Below, piece by piece: positions 26,318-34,185 of a DNA stretch of 64,000 nt. How positions within the stretch are numbered: the first letter of the stretch is position 1; every line of letters starts with the position of its first letter. The notes under the pieces were generated by a model. That model saw only the letters and a program-made list of their open reading frames with translations. It was not told the DNA's origin and ran no database searches. The translations under genes and the position numbers were made by a program. The DNA is taken from contig NZ_BMML01000021.1 of NCBI RefSeq assembly GCF_014645815.1, positions 154,041 through 218,040 of the forward strand, in the 5' to 3' direction. This stretch comes from Streptomyces fuscichromogenes (GTDB taxonomy: Bacteria > Actinomycetota > Actinomycetes > Streptomycetales > Streptomycetaceae).

Positions 26318-27534
26318 CCGACTCCCGCACCGAGCCGCCGGTCTTCACCGGCATGGGCGTGGCCGCGCCCAACGGCCTGGGCACCGAGGCCTGGTGGCGT
26401 GCCACCCTGGAGGGGCGCAGCGGCATCGCCCCCGTCACCCGCTTCGACGCCTCCGGATACCCGGCGACGCTCGCGGGCGAGGTCCCTGGGTTCGACCCGA
26501 AGCGGCACATACCGAGTCGGCTGCTGCCGCAGACCGACCACATGACCCGGCTCGCGCTCACCGCTGCCGAGGAGGCGCTGACCGACGCCAAGGCGGACCC
26601 GGAGCAGCTGCCCGAGTTCGCCGTCGGCGTGGTCACCGCGGCGTCGGCGGGCGGTTTCGAGTTCGGCCAGCGCGAGTTGCAGGCACTGCGCAGCCAGGGC
26701 GGCCAGTACGTCAGCGCGTACCAGTCGTTCGCCTGGTTCTACGCCGTCAACACCGGTCAGATCTCGATCCGGCACGGGCTGCGCGGCCCCAGCGGAGTGC
26801 TGGTCACCGAGCAGGCGGGCGGCCTCGACGTGGTCGCCCAGGCCCGCCGCCAGCTGCGCCGGGGCAGCCGCATGATGGTCACCGGCGGCGTGGACGGTGC
26901 CATCTGTCCCTGGGGCTGGACCGCCCAGCTCTCCGGCGGGCGGCTGAGCACGGTGGCCGATCCGGCGCGGGCGTACCTGCCGTTCAGCGGCGCGGCCCGC
27001 GGCCATGTGCCCGGTGAGGGCGGTGCCATCCTCGTGCTGGAGGACGCCGGTGCCGCCCGCGAGCGCGGCGCCAGGGTCTACGGCCGGCTCTCCGGGTACG
27101 CGTCCACCTTCGACCCGGAACCGGGCCGCGAGGGCGAGCCGGGGCTGCGCCGTGCCGCCGAACTCGCCCTGGACGAGGCCGGGCTGGCCCCGCGGGAGAT
27201 CGACGTGGTCTTCGCCGACGCGGCCGGTCTGCCGGAGCCCGACCGTCAGGAGGCGGCGGCGATCGGCCGTGTCTTCGGCCCGCACGGGGTTCCCGTGACG
27301 GCGCCCAAGACGATGACCGGGCGGCTGGCCGCGGGTGGCGCGGCACTGGACCTCGGCGCGGCTCTGCTGACCCTGCGGCACGCGGTGATACCGCCCACCG
27401 TGAACGTCGCACGCCCGGCGGACGAGTACGCGCTCGACCTGGTCACGGCCGCGCGCCCCGGGCCGGTCCGAGCCGCTCTGGTGCTCGCCCGCGGCCAGGG
27501 CGGGTTCAACGCCGCCGTGGTGGTGACGCAGTAA
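26314..27534 (+). CDS. Type II PKS chain length factor (KS-beta)
   Basis: The 406-residue CLF resembles a ketosynthase, but the active-site Cys is replaced by Gln167 (VTEQAGGLDV), the hallmark of KS-beta subunits, which set chain length and generate acetyl primer by decarboxylation. Other conserved parts are FTGMGVAAPNGLG at the start, PFSGAARGHVPGEGGAILVLED and ALVLARGQGGFNAAVVV at the end. The start codon overlaps the KS-alpha stop (ATGA), which favours 1:1 synthesis. The ACP gene follows after 61 bp. Confidence 0.97.
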   Translation: MTDSRTEPPVFTGMGVAAPNGLGTEAWWRATLEGRSGIAPVTRFDASGYPATLAGEVPGFDPKRHIPSRLLPQTDHMTRLALTAAEEALTDAKADPEQLPEFAVGVVTAASAGGFEFGQRELQALRSQGGQYVSAYQSFAWFYAVNTGQISIRHGLRGPSGVLVTEQAGGLDVVAQARRQLRRGSRMMVTGGVDGAICPWGWTAQLSGGRLSTVADPARAYLPFSGAARGHVPGEGGAILVLEDAGAARERGARVYGRLSGYASTFDPEPGREGEPGLRRAAELALDEAGLAPREIDVVFADAAGLPEPDRQEAAAIGRVFGPHGVPVTAPKTMTGRLAAGGAALDLGAALLTLRHAVIPPTVNVARPADEYALDLVTAARPGPVRAALVLARGQGGFNAAVVVTQ

Positions 27535-27595
27535 GGCGCCGACGCACCGCACTGATCCGCAATCCGATCCGCACACCTGACCGAAGGGCCTTGCC

Positions 27596-27853
27596 ATGGC
27601 TGAGATGACCCTGCACCAGCTGACCCGTCTGCTGCGCGAGTGCGCGGGCGAGGAGGAGGGGGTGGACCTGGAGGGCGACGTCCTCGACACCCCCTTCACC
27701 GATCTGGGATACGACTCCCTGGCGGTCCTCCAGGCCGCCGGCCTCATCGAGCGCGAGTTCGGCATCAGCCTTCCCGACGAGACCATCGCCGAGGCCACCA
27801 CGCCGCGGCTGCTGCTGGCCTTCGTCAACGAGTCGCCGTCGGCCGCCGCCTGA
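27596..27853 (+). CDS. Acyl carrier protein (type II PKS)
   Basis: The 85-residue carrier protein holds the growing polyketide on a phosphopantetheine arm attached to Ser41 in the motif LGYDSLAVLQ. Helix I (TLHQLTRLLRECAGEEEG) and helix III segments match polyketide ACPs. It completes the minimal PKS. No phosphopantetheinyl transferase or malonyl-CoA:ACP acyltransferase is encoded in the window, so these must come from elsewhere in the genome, as is usual for type II clusters. A strong hairpin lies 13 bp downstream. Confidence 0.96.
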   Translation: MAEMTLHQLTRLLRECAGEEEGVDLEGDVLDTPFTDLGYDSLAVLQAAGLIEREFGISLPDETIAEATTPRLLLAFVNESPSAAA

Positions 27854-27865
27854 CCCCGGCGCCCG

Positions 27866-27916
27866 CACGACGCCGTCCGCCCGGAGCGCGGTGAGCTCCG
27901 GGCGGACGGCGTCGTG
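27866..27916. terminator. Bidirectional hairpin terminator
   Basis: A perfect 22-bp stem (27866-27887 with 27895-27916) with a 7-base loop between the convergent ACP and NTF2-like genes. Confidence 0.8.
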
Positions 27917-27931
27917 GTGGGCGGGACCGGG

Positions 27932-28378
27932 TCAGCCGAGGTCGTCGCGGTGGATGAAACGGTGCTTGACCAGCCACCCCTGACCGTCGCGCACCAGCAG
28001 GTCGCGGCAGCCGGTGCTGGCGCGCAGTTCGGGGCGGCCGCCGCGCGGTGTCTCCAGCACCTGCGCGTAGCAGGTCACCAGCACCTCGTCCGCGTCCCGC
28101 TGCTCCACCGACAGCATGCCCAGCCAGTGCCGGCGCTGGATGCCGCGGGCCGTGTAGCCGTCGACGGCCCGGCGGGCCGCCGTACCGACGGCGGAGCGTC
28201 CGACGGCGGGCTTGTCGAACGCGTTGCCGTCGAAGACGCCGTCCTCGGTGAAGGTCTCGGCCCACTTCTCGGCCTCGCCGTCGTCCAGCAACTGCATCTG
28301 CCGCGCGTAGAACTGCTGGATGTGCTGGTAGAGCATGGCGAAACCGGGGTCGACGGGGGTCGTGCCGGTGACGGTCAT
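27932..28378 (-). CDS. NTF2-like (SnoaL_4-type) polyketide tailoring protein
   Basis: The 148-residue protein has the cone-shaped NTF2 fold: two N-terminal helices (AMLYQHIQQFYARQMQLLDDGEAEKWAETF), a turn FTEDGVF, and a curved sheet ending in WLVKHRFIHRDDLG. Small proteins of this kind in aromatic polyketide clusters assist cyclisation or act beside oxygenases and reductases; the first helix recalls ActVI-ORFA-type proteins of pyran-ring formation, by memory only. No enzyme class can be assigned with certainty. It is read leftward, convergent with the ACP gene and divergent from the ketoreductase, with heptamer repeats in the shared promoter region. Confidence 0.75.
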   Translation of the reverse strand: MTVTGTTPVDPGFAMLYQHIQQFYARQMQLLDDGEAEKWAETFTEDGVFDGNAFDKPAVGRSAVGTAARRAVDGYTARGIQRRHWLGMLSVEQRDADEVLVTCYAQVLETPRGGRPELRASTGCRDLLVRDGQGWLVKHRFIHRDDLG

Positions 28379-28458
28379 GTGCGGGCCCCTTCCGGGCGGA
28401 GACATACCAACGACGTGGCGACGGTTCCGACGATGGTGGGGCCGCGGCCTCCACGTTC

Positions 28459-28478
28459 CCTCGACGTCCGCTGGAGCG
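28459..28478 (-). promoter_or_regulatory. Possible SARP repeat pair facing the NTF2-like gene
   Basis: On the minus strand TCCAGCG (28476-28470) and TCGAGGG (28465-28459) are 11 bp apart. No -10 hexamer lies 8 bp downstream, so activity is less certain than at the other boxes. The same segment read on the plus strand gives a pair TCGACGT/TGGAGCG, also at 11 bp. Confidence 0.4.
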
Positions 28479-28511
28479 GCCGCCGTCCGCTCCGGGGGCG
28501 TCCAGTGCTCT

Positions 28512-28543
28512 TCGACCCCCGTTCGAGGCCCTCCGGCCACGGT
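28512..28543 (+). promoter_or_regulatory. SARP-type promoter, ketoreductase-aromatase operon
   Basis: TCGACCC (28512) and TCGAGGC (28523) are 11 bp apart; CACGGT (28538-28543) follows after 8 bp as the -10 element. The predicted start near 28550 leaves a leader of about 28 nt containing the ribosome binding site AAAGGGGAG. Confidence 0.75.
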
Positions 28544-28577
28544 GGACGCCGACGACGTCCAAAGGGGAGTGCTCAAG

Positions 28578-29363
28578 ATGGCGGCAGAGGAACGGCGGGT
28601 CGCTCTGATCACGGGAGCCACCAGCGGGATCGGGCTGGCCGTGGCCAGGGACCTGGCGAGGAGCGGCCTGGCCGTCTTCGTCTGCGCCCGGGACGCGGAC
28701 GCGGTCAAGCGCACCGTGGAGGAACTGCGGGCCGCGGGCTTCGAGGCGGACGGTACGCCGGCGGACGTGCGCGACCTCGACTCGGTGCGGGCGCTGGTGC
28801 GTTCCGCCGTCGAGTCGTACGGCCGCCTCGACGTGCTGGTGAACAACGCGGGCCGCAACGGCGGAGGTGTGACCGCCGAGCTCGCCGACGAGCTGTGGTA
28901 CGACGTGATCGACACCAACCTCAACAGCGTCTTCCTGGTCACCCGGGAGGTGCTCGGGCAGTCCGGGATGCAGGACCGCGGCTGGGGCCGGATCATCAGT
29001 ATCGCCTCCACCGGCGGCAAGCAGGGAGTGGTGCTCGCGGCGCCCTACTCGGCGTCCAAGCACGGCGTGATCGGCTTCACCAAGGCCGTCGGCAAGGAAC
29101 TGGCCCAGACCGGGATCACCGTCAACGCGGTGTGCCCCGGCTATGTCGAGACACCCATGGCCCAGCGGGTGCGCTCGGGCTACGCGGCCGCCTGGAACAC
29201 CACCGAGGAAGACGTGCTGGAGCAGTTCCGGGCGAAGATCCCGCTGGGCCGCTACTCCACCGCGCAGGAGGTGGCCGGTCTCGTCGGCTACCTCGCCACC
29301 GACACCGCGGCGTCCATCACCGCGCAGGCGCTCAACGTCTGCGGCGGCCTCGGAAACTACTGA
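28578..29363 (+). CDS. Polyketide ketoreductase (ActIII-like, C-9)
   Basis: The 261-residue SDR has the same length as ActIII and identical numbering of the catalytic Ser144, Tyr157 and Lys161 (SIASTGGKQG, PYSASKHG). The NADPH-binding motif is TGATSGIG and NNAG follows. ActIII-type enzymes reduce the C-9 ketone after the first C7-C12 ring closure, which predicts an aglycone lacking the C-9 oxygen substituent of unreduced families such as tetracenomycin. ATG 28578 is preferred over the GTG at 28569 because the ribosome binding site lies directly before it. The aromatase/cyclase gene follows after 26 bp in the same operon. Confidence 0.95.
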   Translation: MAAEERRVALITGATSGIGLAVARDLARSGLAVFVCARDADAVKRTVEELRAAGFEADGTPADVRDLDSVRALVRSAVESYGRLDVLVNNAGRNGGGVTAELADELWYDVIDTNLNSVFLVTREVLGQSGMQDRGWGRIISIASTGGKQGVVLAAPYSASKHGVIGFTKAVGKELAQTGITVNAVCPGYVETPMAQRVRSGYAAAWNTTEEDVLEQFRAKIPLGRYSTAQEVAGLVGYLATDTAASITAQALNVCGGLGNY

Positions 29364-29389
29364 CCATCGACCAGGAAGGGACGGTTCAC

Positions 29390-30331
29390 GTGTCCGAACG
29401 GCACGCTGCCCTGCACACGGCCGAGATCGACGCGCCGGCCGAGACGGTCTACGAGATCGTCGCCGACGTGACCCGCTGGCCGCAGTTCTTCACCCCGAAC
29501 GTGCACGTCGAGCACCTCGCGAAGGGCGAGGGCACGGAACACATCCACATCTGGGCCACGGCCAACGGCTCGGTCAAGAACTGGACCTCGCGCCGGGAAC
29601 TGGACCGCGAACGGCTGACCGTCACCTTCCGGCAGGACATCTCCGCACCGCCCGTCGCCTCGATGGGCGGCACCTGGGCGGTGCTGCCCGAGGGTGCCGC
29701 ACGCTGCCGGCTGGAGCTGCACCACGACTTCACCGTCGTCGACGACGACCCCGACGGCGTGGCATGGGTCGACAGCGCGCTGGACCGCAACAGCGCGGCG
29801 GAACTGGCCGGCGTCAAACGGGTCGCCGAGGGCGCCGCCGGGCTCGGCGAGGTGCTGTTCGCCTTCGAGGACACCGTGCACGTCGCGGCGGACGGCGACC
29901 GGGTCTTCGACTTCCTCAACCGCGCCGACCTGTGGCCCGAGCGGCTGCCGCACGTCGCCCGCCTCGACTTCACCGAGGTGGCGCCCGGGGTGCAGGTCAT
30001 GGCGATGGACACCAAGGCGGCGGACGGTTCGGTGCACACCACCGAGTCCGTGCGGGTGGTCTTCGGCACCGACCGGATCGTCTACAAGCAGACCACGGTC
30101 CCCGCGCTGATGACGGCGCACACCGGGCGCTGGACGATCGTGCCGAAGGACGGCGGTGTCGACGTCACCTCGCAGCACACCGTCATCGTCAGGCCCGAGG
30201 CCGTCGAGAAGGTGCTGGGCGCCGGCCGGACCGTGGCGGACGCCCGTGCGTACGTCCGGCACGCGCTGAGCACCAACAGCCGGGCCACGCTCGGGCACGC
30301 CAAGGAGTACGCGGAGGGTCCGCGCGGCTGA
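29390..30331 (+). CDS. Two-domain aromatase/cyclase (ActVII type)
   Basis: The 313-residue protein carries two START/Bet v1-like domains (about 5-150 and 160-305), each with the WP-containing helix-grip pattern (VADVTRWPQFFTPNVHVEHL; FLNRADLWPERLPHVARLDF). Didomain ARO/CYCs act with C-9 ketoreductases to dehydrate and aromatise the first ring of reduced polyketides, which agrees with its place right after the ketoreductase. The GTG at 29390 is preceded by AGGAAGGG. It ends at a hairpin terminator. The pairing argues against a tetracenomycin-type unreduced scaffold. Confidence 0.93.
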   Translation: MSERHAALHTAEIDAPAETVYEIVADVTRWPQFFTPNVHVEHLAKGEGTEHIHIWATANGSVKNWTSRRELDRERLTVTFRQDISAPPVASMGGTWAVLPEGAARCRLELHHDFTVVDDDPDGVAWVDSALDRNSAAELAGVKRVAEGAAGLGEVLFAFEDTVHVAADGDRVFDFLNRADLWPERLPHVARLDFTEVAPGVQVMAMDTKAADGSVHTTESVRVVFGTDRIVYKQTTVPALMTAHTGRWTIVPKDGGVDVTSQHTVIVRPEAVEKVLGAGRTVADARAYVRHALSTNSRATLGHAKEYAEGPRG

Positions 30332-30358
30332 CCCGACGGGTACGGACCGGGCCGGACG

Positions 30359-30401
30359 GCGGAACGGCCGGGCGGAGGACACCTCCGGCCGGCCGTTCCG
30401 C
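30359..30401. terminator. Hairpin terminator after the aromatase/cyclase
   Basis: A 20-bp stem with one mismatch (30359-30378 with 30382-30401) and a 3-base loop, between the aromatase/cyclase gene and the P450 promoter. Confidence 0.7.
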
Positions 30402-30414
30402 TGTCGTGCACGGC

Positions 30415-30446
30415 TCGATCCGGGTTCGAGCGGCCCCTGTTGAGCT
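30415..30446 (+). promoter_or_regulatory. SARP-type promoter, P450 gene
   Basis: TCGATCC (30415) and TCGAGCG (30426) are 11 bp apart; TGAGCT (30441-30446) follows 8 bp later. The P450 thus has its own activated promoter although it lies on the same strand as the preceding operon. Confidence 0.68.
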
Positions 30447-30503
30447 GGGTGACGACGCCCCGGCAGCGGGGCCCACGGCCCGGCAGACACGAGGAGAGAA
30501 CTC

Positions 30504-31694
30504 ATGGGTGGTCCGCACTTCTCGGACGACATGCGAAAGACGCTCGCCTGGTACGAGCGCATGCGCCGGGACGAACCGGTCAGTCACGACCCGGCGTCCG
30601 GGCGCTGGCGGGTCTTCCGCTACGCGGACGGCCTGAAGGTGATGCAGGACCCGGAGACGTTCTCCAACGACATGAGCGAGTTCATGCCCCCCGTGGAGGA
30701 GCTGATCGCGTTCCAGAAGGGCAACTTCCAGAACATGGACATGCCCCGCCACCGTGAGCTGCGCGGGCTGGTCAGCCAGGCGTTCACCCCGCGTTTCGTG
30801 GCCGGGCTGGAAACGCGTGTCCTGGAGGTGACCCGGGACCTGCTGGACGCCGTCGACGCGCGCGGTGACACCCTGGACGTGGTCGCCGACCTCGCCCACC
30901 CGCTGCCCGTCACCGTCATCGCCGAGGTGATGGGCCTGCCCAGGTCGGACCGTGAGCTGTTCCGCAGCTGGGCCTACGCGTTGCTCGTCGACAACGGGGT
31001 GGACGCCATCCGCAGCGAGGCGGGCGTGGCCGCCATGGCCCCGTACATCCGTGAGATGAACGACTACCTCACCCGGCATGTGCGGTGGCACCGGTCCGAG
31101 CCGCGCGACGGCCTGATCAACGACCTGATCCGGGCCGAACTGGACGGCAGGCGCCTGGCGGACGTGGAGATCGTCGGCTTCCTGGGCCTGCTGCTGATCG
31201 CCGGGTTCCTCACCACCAGCGCGCTCATCGGCAACGCGGTGCTCTGCTTCGACGAGCACGCCGAGGTGACCGCCAAGCTGCGCGAGGACCCCGCGCTGCT
31301 GCCCGCGGCCATCGAGGAGGTGCTGCGCTACCGCTCGCCGCTGGTCTGGCTGGACCGCCGGGCCGCCGTGGACACCGAGCTGAGCGGGTACCGCATCCCG
31401 AAGGGCGCGCTGGTCAGTGTGGCGCTGGTGTCGGCGGCACGGGACGGCGAGGCGTTCCCCGACCCGGACACCTTCGACATCGGCCGGCGCGCCAACCGCC
31501 ATCTGTCCTTCGGCAAGGGCGCGCACGTCTGCCTCGGTGCCCCGCTGGCCCGTCTGGAGGCCAGGGTGGCCCTGACCGAGCTGCTGACCCGCTACGAGTC
31601 GTTCCGGGTCCCCGGCACCGAAGAGGTGGAGTTCCACGACCCGGAGGGCCTGCTGGCGGCCAGCAGGCTGCCACTGCACGTGCATACGGCATAG
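30504..31694 (+). CDS. Cytochrome P450
   Basis: The 396-residue soluble P450 has the heme loop FGKGAHVCLG with Cys343 as axial ligand, the K-helix ExxR (EEVLRYRSP) and an I-helix AGFLTTS near residue 233, in which the acid-alcohol pair is replaced by Thr-Thr. It probably hydroxylates or otherwise oxidises the polyketide aglycone. No ferredoxin or ferredoxin reductase gene is in the window, so redox partners must be shared. The ATG at 30504 has GAGGAGAG just upstream. It is transcribed alone from a SARP-type promoter and ends at a 55-bp palindromic terminator. Confidence 0.95.
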   Translation: MGGPHFSDDMRKTLAWYERMRRDEPVSHDPASGRWRVFRYADGLKVMQDPETFSNDMSEFMPPVEELIAFQKGNFQNMDMPRHRELRGLVSQAFTPRFVAGLETRVLEVTRDLLDAVDARGDTLDVVADLAHPLPVTVIAEVMGLPRSDRELFRSWAYALLVDNGVDAIRSEAGVAAMAPYIREMNDYLTRHVRWHRSEPRDGLINDLIRAELDGRRLADVEIVGFLGLLLIAGFLTTSALIGNAVLCFDEHAEVTAKLREDPALLPAAIEEVLRYRSPLVWLDRRAAVDTELSGYRIPKGALVSVALVSAARDGEAFPDPDTFDIGRRANRHLSFGKGAHVCLGAPLARLEARVALTELLTRYESFRVPGTEEVEFHDPEGLLAASRLPLHVHTA

Positions 31695-31697
31695 CAC

Positions 31698-31752
31698 GCG
31701 TGCGAAGGGGCCCCGAAGACCTCGGCGAGGTCTTCGGGGCCCCTTCGCACGC
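31698..31752. terminator. 55-bp near-perfect palindrome, bidirectional terminator
   Basis: Arms of 27 bp (31698-31724 and 31726-31752) are perfectly complementary around a single central base. It separates the convergent P450 and Rieske genes and is the strongest hairpin noticed in the window. Confidence 0.85.
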
Positions 31753-31761
31753 GCCGGCCGG

Positions 31762-32910
31762 CTAGTCCCTCAGTCCTTCGGCGAGCGAGCGGTAGAAGGC
31801 CAGGACACCCGGCTCCTTGGGGCTGAGGTGACCGCGCCGGGCGTAGCGCGAGCCGACCCCGCGCTGGACGGCCTCCAGGCCCGTGCGGTCCTCGGTGTTG
31901 ACCCGCGCGGTGAACTCCTCCAGCGGTCCGCGCAGGTTCTCCGGGCCGGCCTGCTCGACGATCTGCCGCGGCATCAGCGTGCCGCCCCGCACCACGGTGC
32001 GGTCCAGGGCGGCCGGGACGAGGCTGAGCCAGGCGATCGTCTCGCCGAACGTGGCGACGCTGCCGCAGGGGAAGACCCGGAAGCTGTAGAGCACCTTCTG
32101 TTCGTCCTCGGTCAGCGGCAGCACGGTCGGCGGCACCGGGTTGCCCGCCGGGCTGAGCAGCCGGGAGACCACGGGCGAGTCGTAGTGGACCTGCATGTCG
32201 ATGCCGCCGGTCATCAGCGGCTTCACGGTCTCCGGGTGGAAACCGATGGCGTGGTAGTTCTCGTGGCCGTTCTCCACGGCCACCTTCCAGTTGCAGTGCC
32301 ACTCCTCGGTCCAGCTCGTGACCTGGACCATGTCGTCGAGACGGTAGTTCGCCATCTCCTTCTCGACGACGCTCAGTTCCGGCGCGAGCGGTCGCGCCCC
32401 CGGGTCGAGGTTGACGTAGACGAAGCCGTGCCACTCCTCGACGGCGAAGCCGGGCAGGCGGCAGGACGCCGGGTCGAAGTCGGGATTGCCGCGCATGTGG
32501 GTCGCCGCGATGAGCCTGCCGTCCACCTCGTAGCGCCAGAGGTGGTACGGGCAGGTGAGGTCCTTGGCGTTGCCCTGCCCCGCCGCGACCAGCGGCATCA
32601 GCCGGTGCCGGCAGACAGGTGAGGTGGCGTGCAGGGCGCCGTCCCTGCCGCGGGCCACGAGGACGGCCTCGCCGGCGATGTCCAGGGCCGTGTAGTCCCC
32701 GGGCGAGGCGAACTGGTCGGCGTGGCCCACCAGCACCCAGGACCGGTGGAAGATCCGCTCCCGTTCCAGCTCGTACAGGCCGGGATCGGTGAACGCCTTC
32801 GGCGGCATGCTCAGTCGGGGCGGCACCGGGGCGAGGTACTCCAGCAGCTGTGCCAGCACCTCGGCGGTGTCGCCGGTGCGGACGGCGGCGGGGCCGGTCG
32901 TGACGGTCAT
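31762..32910 (-). CDS. Rieske non-heme iron oxygenase
   Basis: The 382-residue alpha-subunit-type oxygenase has a Rieske [2Fe-2S] domain with Cys100-x-His102 and Cys120-x2-His123 (VCRHRL, CPYHLW) and a C-terminal catalytic domain. There, ENGHENYHAIGFH supplies His220 and His225 to the mononuclear iron. It would hydroxylate or otherwise oxidise the aromatic core or the sugar. No reductase or ferredoxin component and no beta subunit are nearby. The start ATG overlaps the stop of the upstream methyltransferase (ATGA), so the two are co-translated from the promoter at 34154-34185. Confidence 0.93.
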   Translation of the reverse strand: MTVTTGPAAVRTGDTAEVLAQLLEYLAPVPPRLSMPPKAFTDPGLYELERERIFHRSWVLVGHADQFASPGDYTALDIAGEAVLVARGRDGALHATSPVCRHRLMPLVAAGQGNAKDLTCPYHLWRYEVDGRLIAATHMRGNPDFDPASCRLPGFAVEEWHGFVYVNLDPGARPLAPELSVVEKEMANYRLDDMVQVTSWTEEWHCNWKVAVENGHENYHAIGFHPETVKPLMTGGIDMQVHYDSPVVSRLLSPAGNPVPPTVLPLTEDEQKVLYSFRVFPCGSVATFGETIAWLSLVPAALDRTVVRGGTLMPRQIVEQAGPENLRGPLEEFTARVNTEDRTGLEAVQRGVGSRYARRGHLSPKEPGVLAFYRSLAEGLRD

Positions 32911-34106
32911 CGTGACTGAGCCTCCTCGCGCCCCTCTTCCGGGGTGATCGCGCCCAGCGCCTTCCACGCCTCGTCGTCCATCCAGGCGGGAATGCTGGTC
33001 TCGCCGTTCACGCCCTTCTCGACGAAGGCGATGTTGTGGTAGGTGTGCACCCCGATCACCTCCGACTGGGTGATCGTCCGGGGCTCGTCCGGCTTCGGGT
33101 CGAACTCCGCGTAGTGGATGTCGTCGAGCAGCCGCTTGAGCAGTCCCACGGAGGTGTCCGGCGCGGTCACCGGCCCCGATGTGCCGCCGAACCGCGGCCA
33201 GTACGAGGTCTGCAGATCCTCGATCACGTACAGCCCGCCCGGCCGCACGTACGGGAAGAGCGCGTCGAACGAGACGCGCACGTGCTCGTTCTCATGGCTG
33301 CCGTCGTCGATGACGATGTCGAACGGGCCGTGTTCCGCGGCCAGTTCCCGCAGGGCCGTGGGGTCGCCCTGGTCACCGGTCAGGGCCCGGAGCCGGCTCT
33401 GGTCCAGCGCGGACTTGTCGAACAGGTCGAGACCGAACACCATGCCGCGGTGGAAGTACCGCTTCCACATCTTCAGCGACGGACCGCCCAGGTCGTCCGC
33501 GTAACCGCCGATGCCGATCTCCAGGATGCGCACCGGACGGTCGCGGTACTTGGCGAAGTGGTTCTCGTAGTGCTGCGTGTACCAGTGGAAGCTCGCCCAC
33601 TTGTCCGAGCCGTACCGCACGGAGAGCGCGCCGAGGCCGGGCGCCTGGGCGGTGCAGCCGGACAGCAGCGTCCCGCCGGCCTGGTGGGTGGAGTCGAGGA
33701 TGTCCCGCAGCCGGCTGAGGTCGTCCGGCCGGTCCGGCAGGAAGACGTCCGTGAAGTCACCGCTGTGCTGGGCGTGCAGCGGGCCGTACAGGCGGCGCAC
33801 CAGATCGGTGAGGGCGAACTGCAGATGGCGGCGGATCACCACCGAGGGATCGTCGCCGCCGATGACCCTGATCGGCTCGCCACGGGACATGCGCAGCACC
33901 GTGCGGTGCGTCTCCTCGCCGTGGCCGACCTCCAGCGCGATGTCGACGGGAGTGGTGTTCACGGGATCGTCGCAGCGGAACAGCACCTCGTCGACGAGGG
34001 CCGCGACGACCCGCTCCAGACCGGTCTCCTTGACCAGTGCGGCTATCTCGGTATCAGGTGCGGTCCCGTACAGGGTGAGGCGCTCGGCAAGGTTCTCCGT
34101 GGTCAT
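32907..34106 (-). CDS. Sugar O-methyltransferase (MycE/ElmM-like), first copy
   Basis: The 399-residue SAM-dependent enzyme has the length and build of the macrolide and anthracycline sugar methyltransferases MycE and ElmMI: an N-terminal helical domain (about 1-150), then a class I methyltransferase domain. Key segments are YGSDKWASFHWYTQHY, LEIGIGGYADD for SAM, the metal site IVIDDGSHENEH and YVIEDLQTSYWP, and VHTYHNIAFVEKG near the end. It should methylate a hydroxyl of the 6-deoxyhexose after transfer. The second such gene at 43748 predicts a di-O-methylated sugar. It starts at ATG 34106 with GAGAGGG upstream, driven by a SARP box in the end of rmlD. Confidence 0.92.
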   Translation of the reverse strand: MTTENLAERLTLYGTAPDTEIAALVKETGLERVVAALVDEVLFRCDDPVNTTPVDIALEVGHGEETHRTVLRMSRGEPIRVIGGDDPSVVIRRHLQFALTDLVRRLYGPLHAQHSGDFTDVFLPDRPDDLSRLRDILDSTHQAGGTLLSGCTAQAPGLGALSVRYGSDKWASFHWYTQHYENHFAKYRDRPVRILEIGIGGYADDLGGPSLKMWKRYFHRGMVFGLDLFDKSALDQSRLRALTGDQGDPTALRELAAEHGPFDIVIDDGSHENEHVRVSFDALFPYVRPGGLYVIEDLQTSYWPRFGGTSGPVTAPDTSVGLLKRLLDDIHYAEFDPKPDEPRTITQSEVIGVHTYHNIAFVEKGVNGETSIPAWMDDEAWKALGAITPEEGREEAQSR

Positions 34107-34153
34107 CTGACGGTTACCCTCTCTGCGGTCGAAACCAGACGAATACGCGGGCG

Positions 34154-34185
34154 ACCGTAGGGGTCGCTGCTTGAAGGGGGGTCAA
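34154..34185 (-). promoter_or_regulatory. SARP-type promoter, methyltransferase-Rieske operon
   Basis: On the minus strand TTGACCC (34185-34179) and TCAAGCA (34174-34168) are 11 bp apart and the -10 TACGGT (34159-34154) follows 8 bp later. The first heptamer overlaps the rmlD stop codon, so the activator site is embedded in the end of the preceding gene. Confidence 0.68.
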
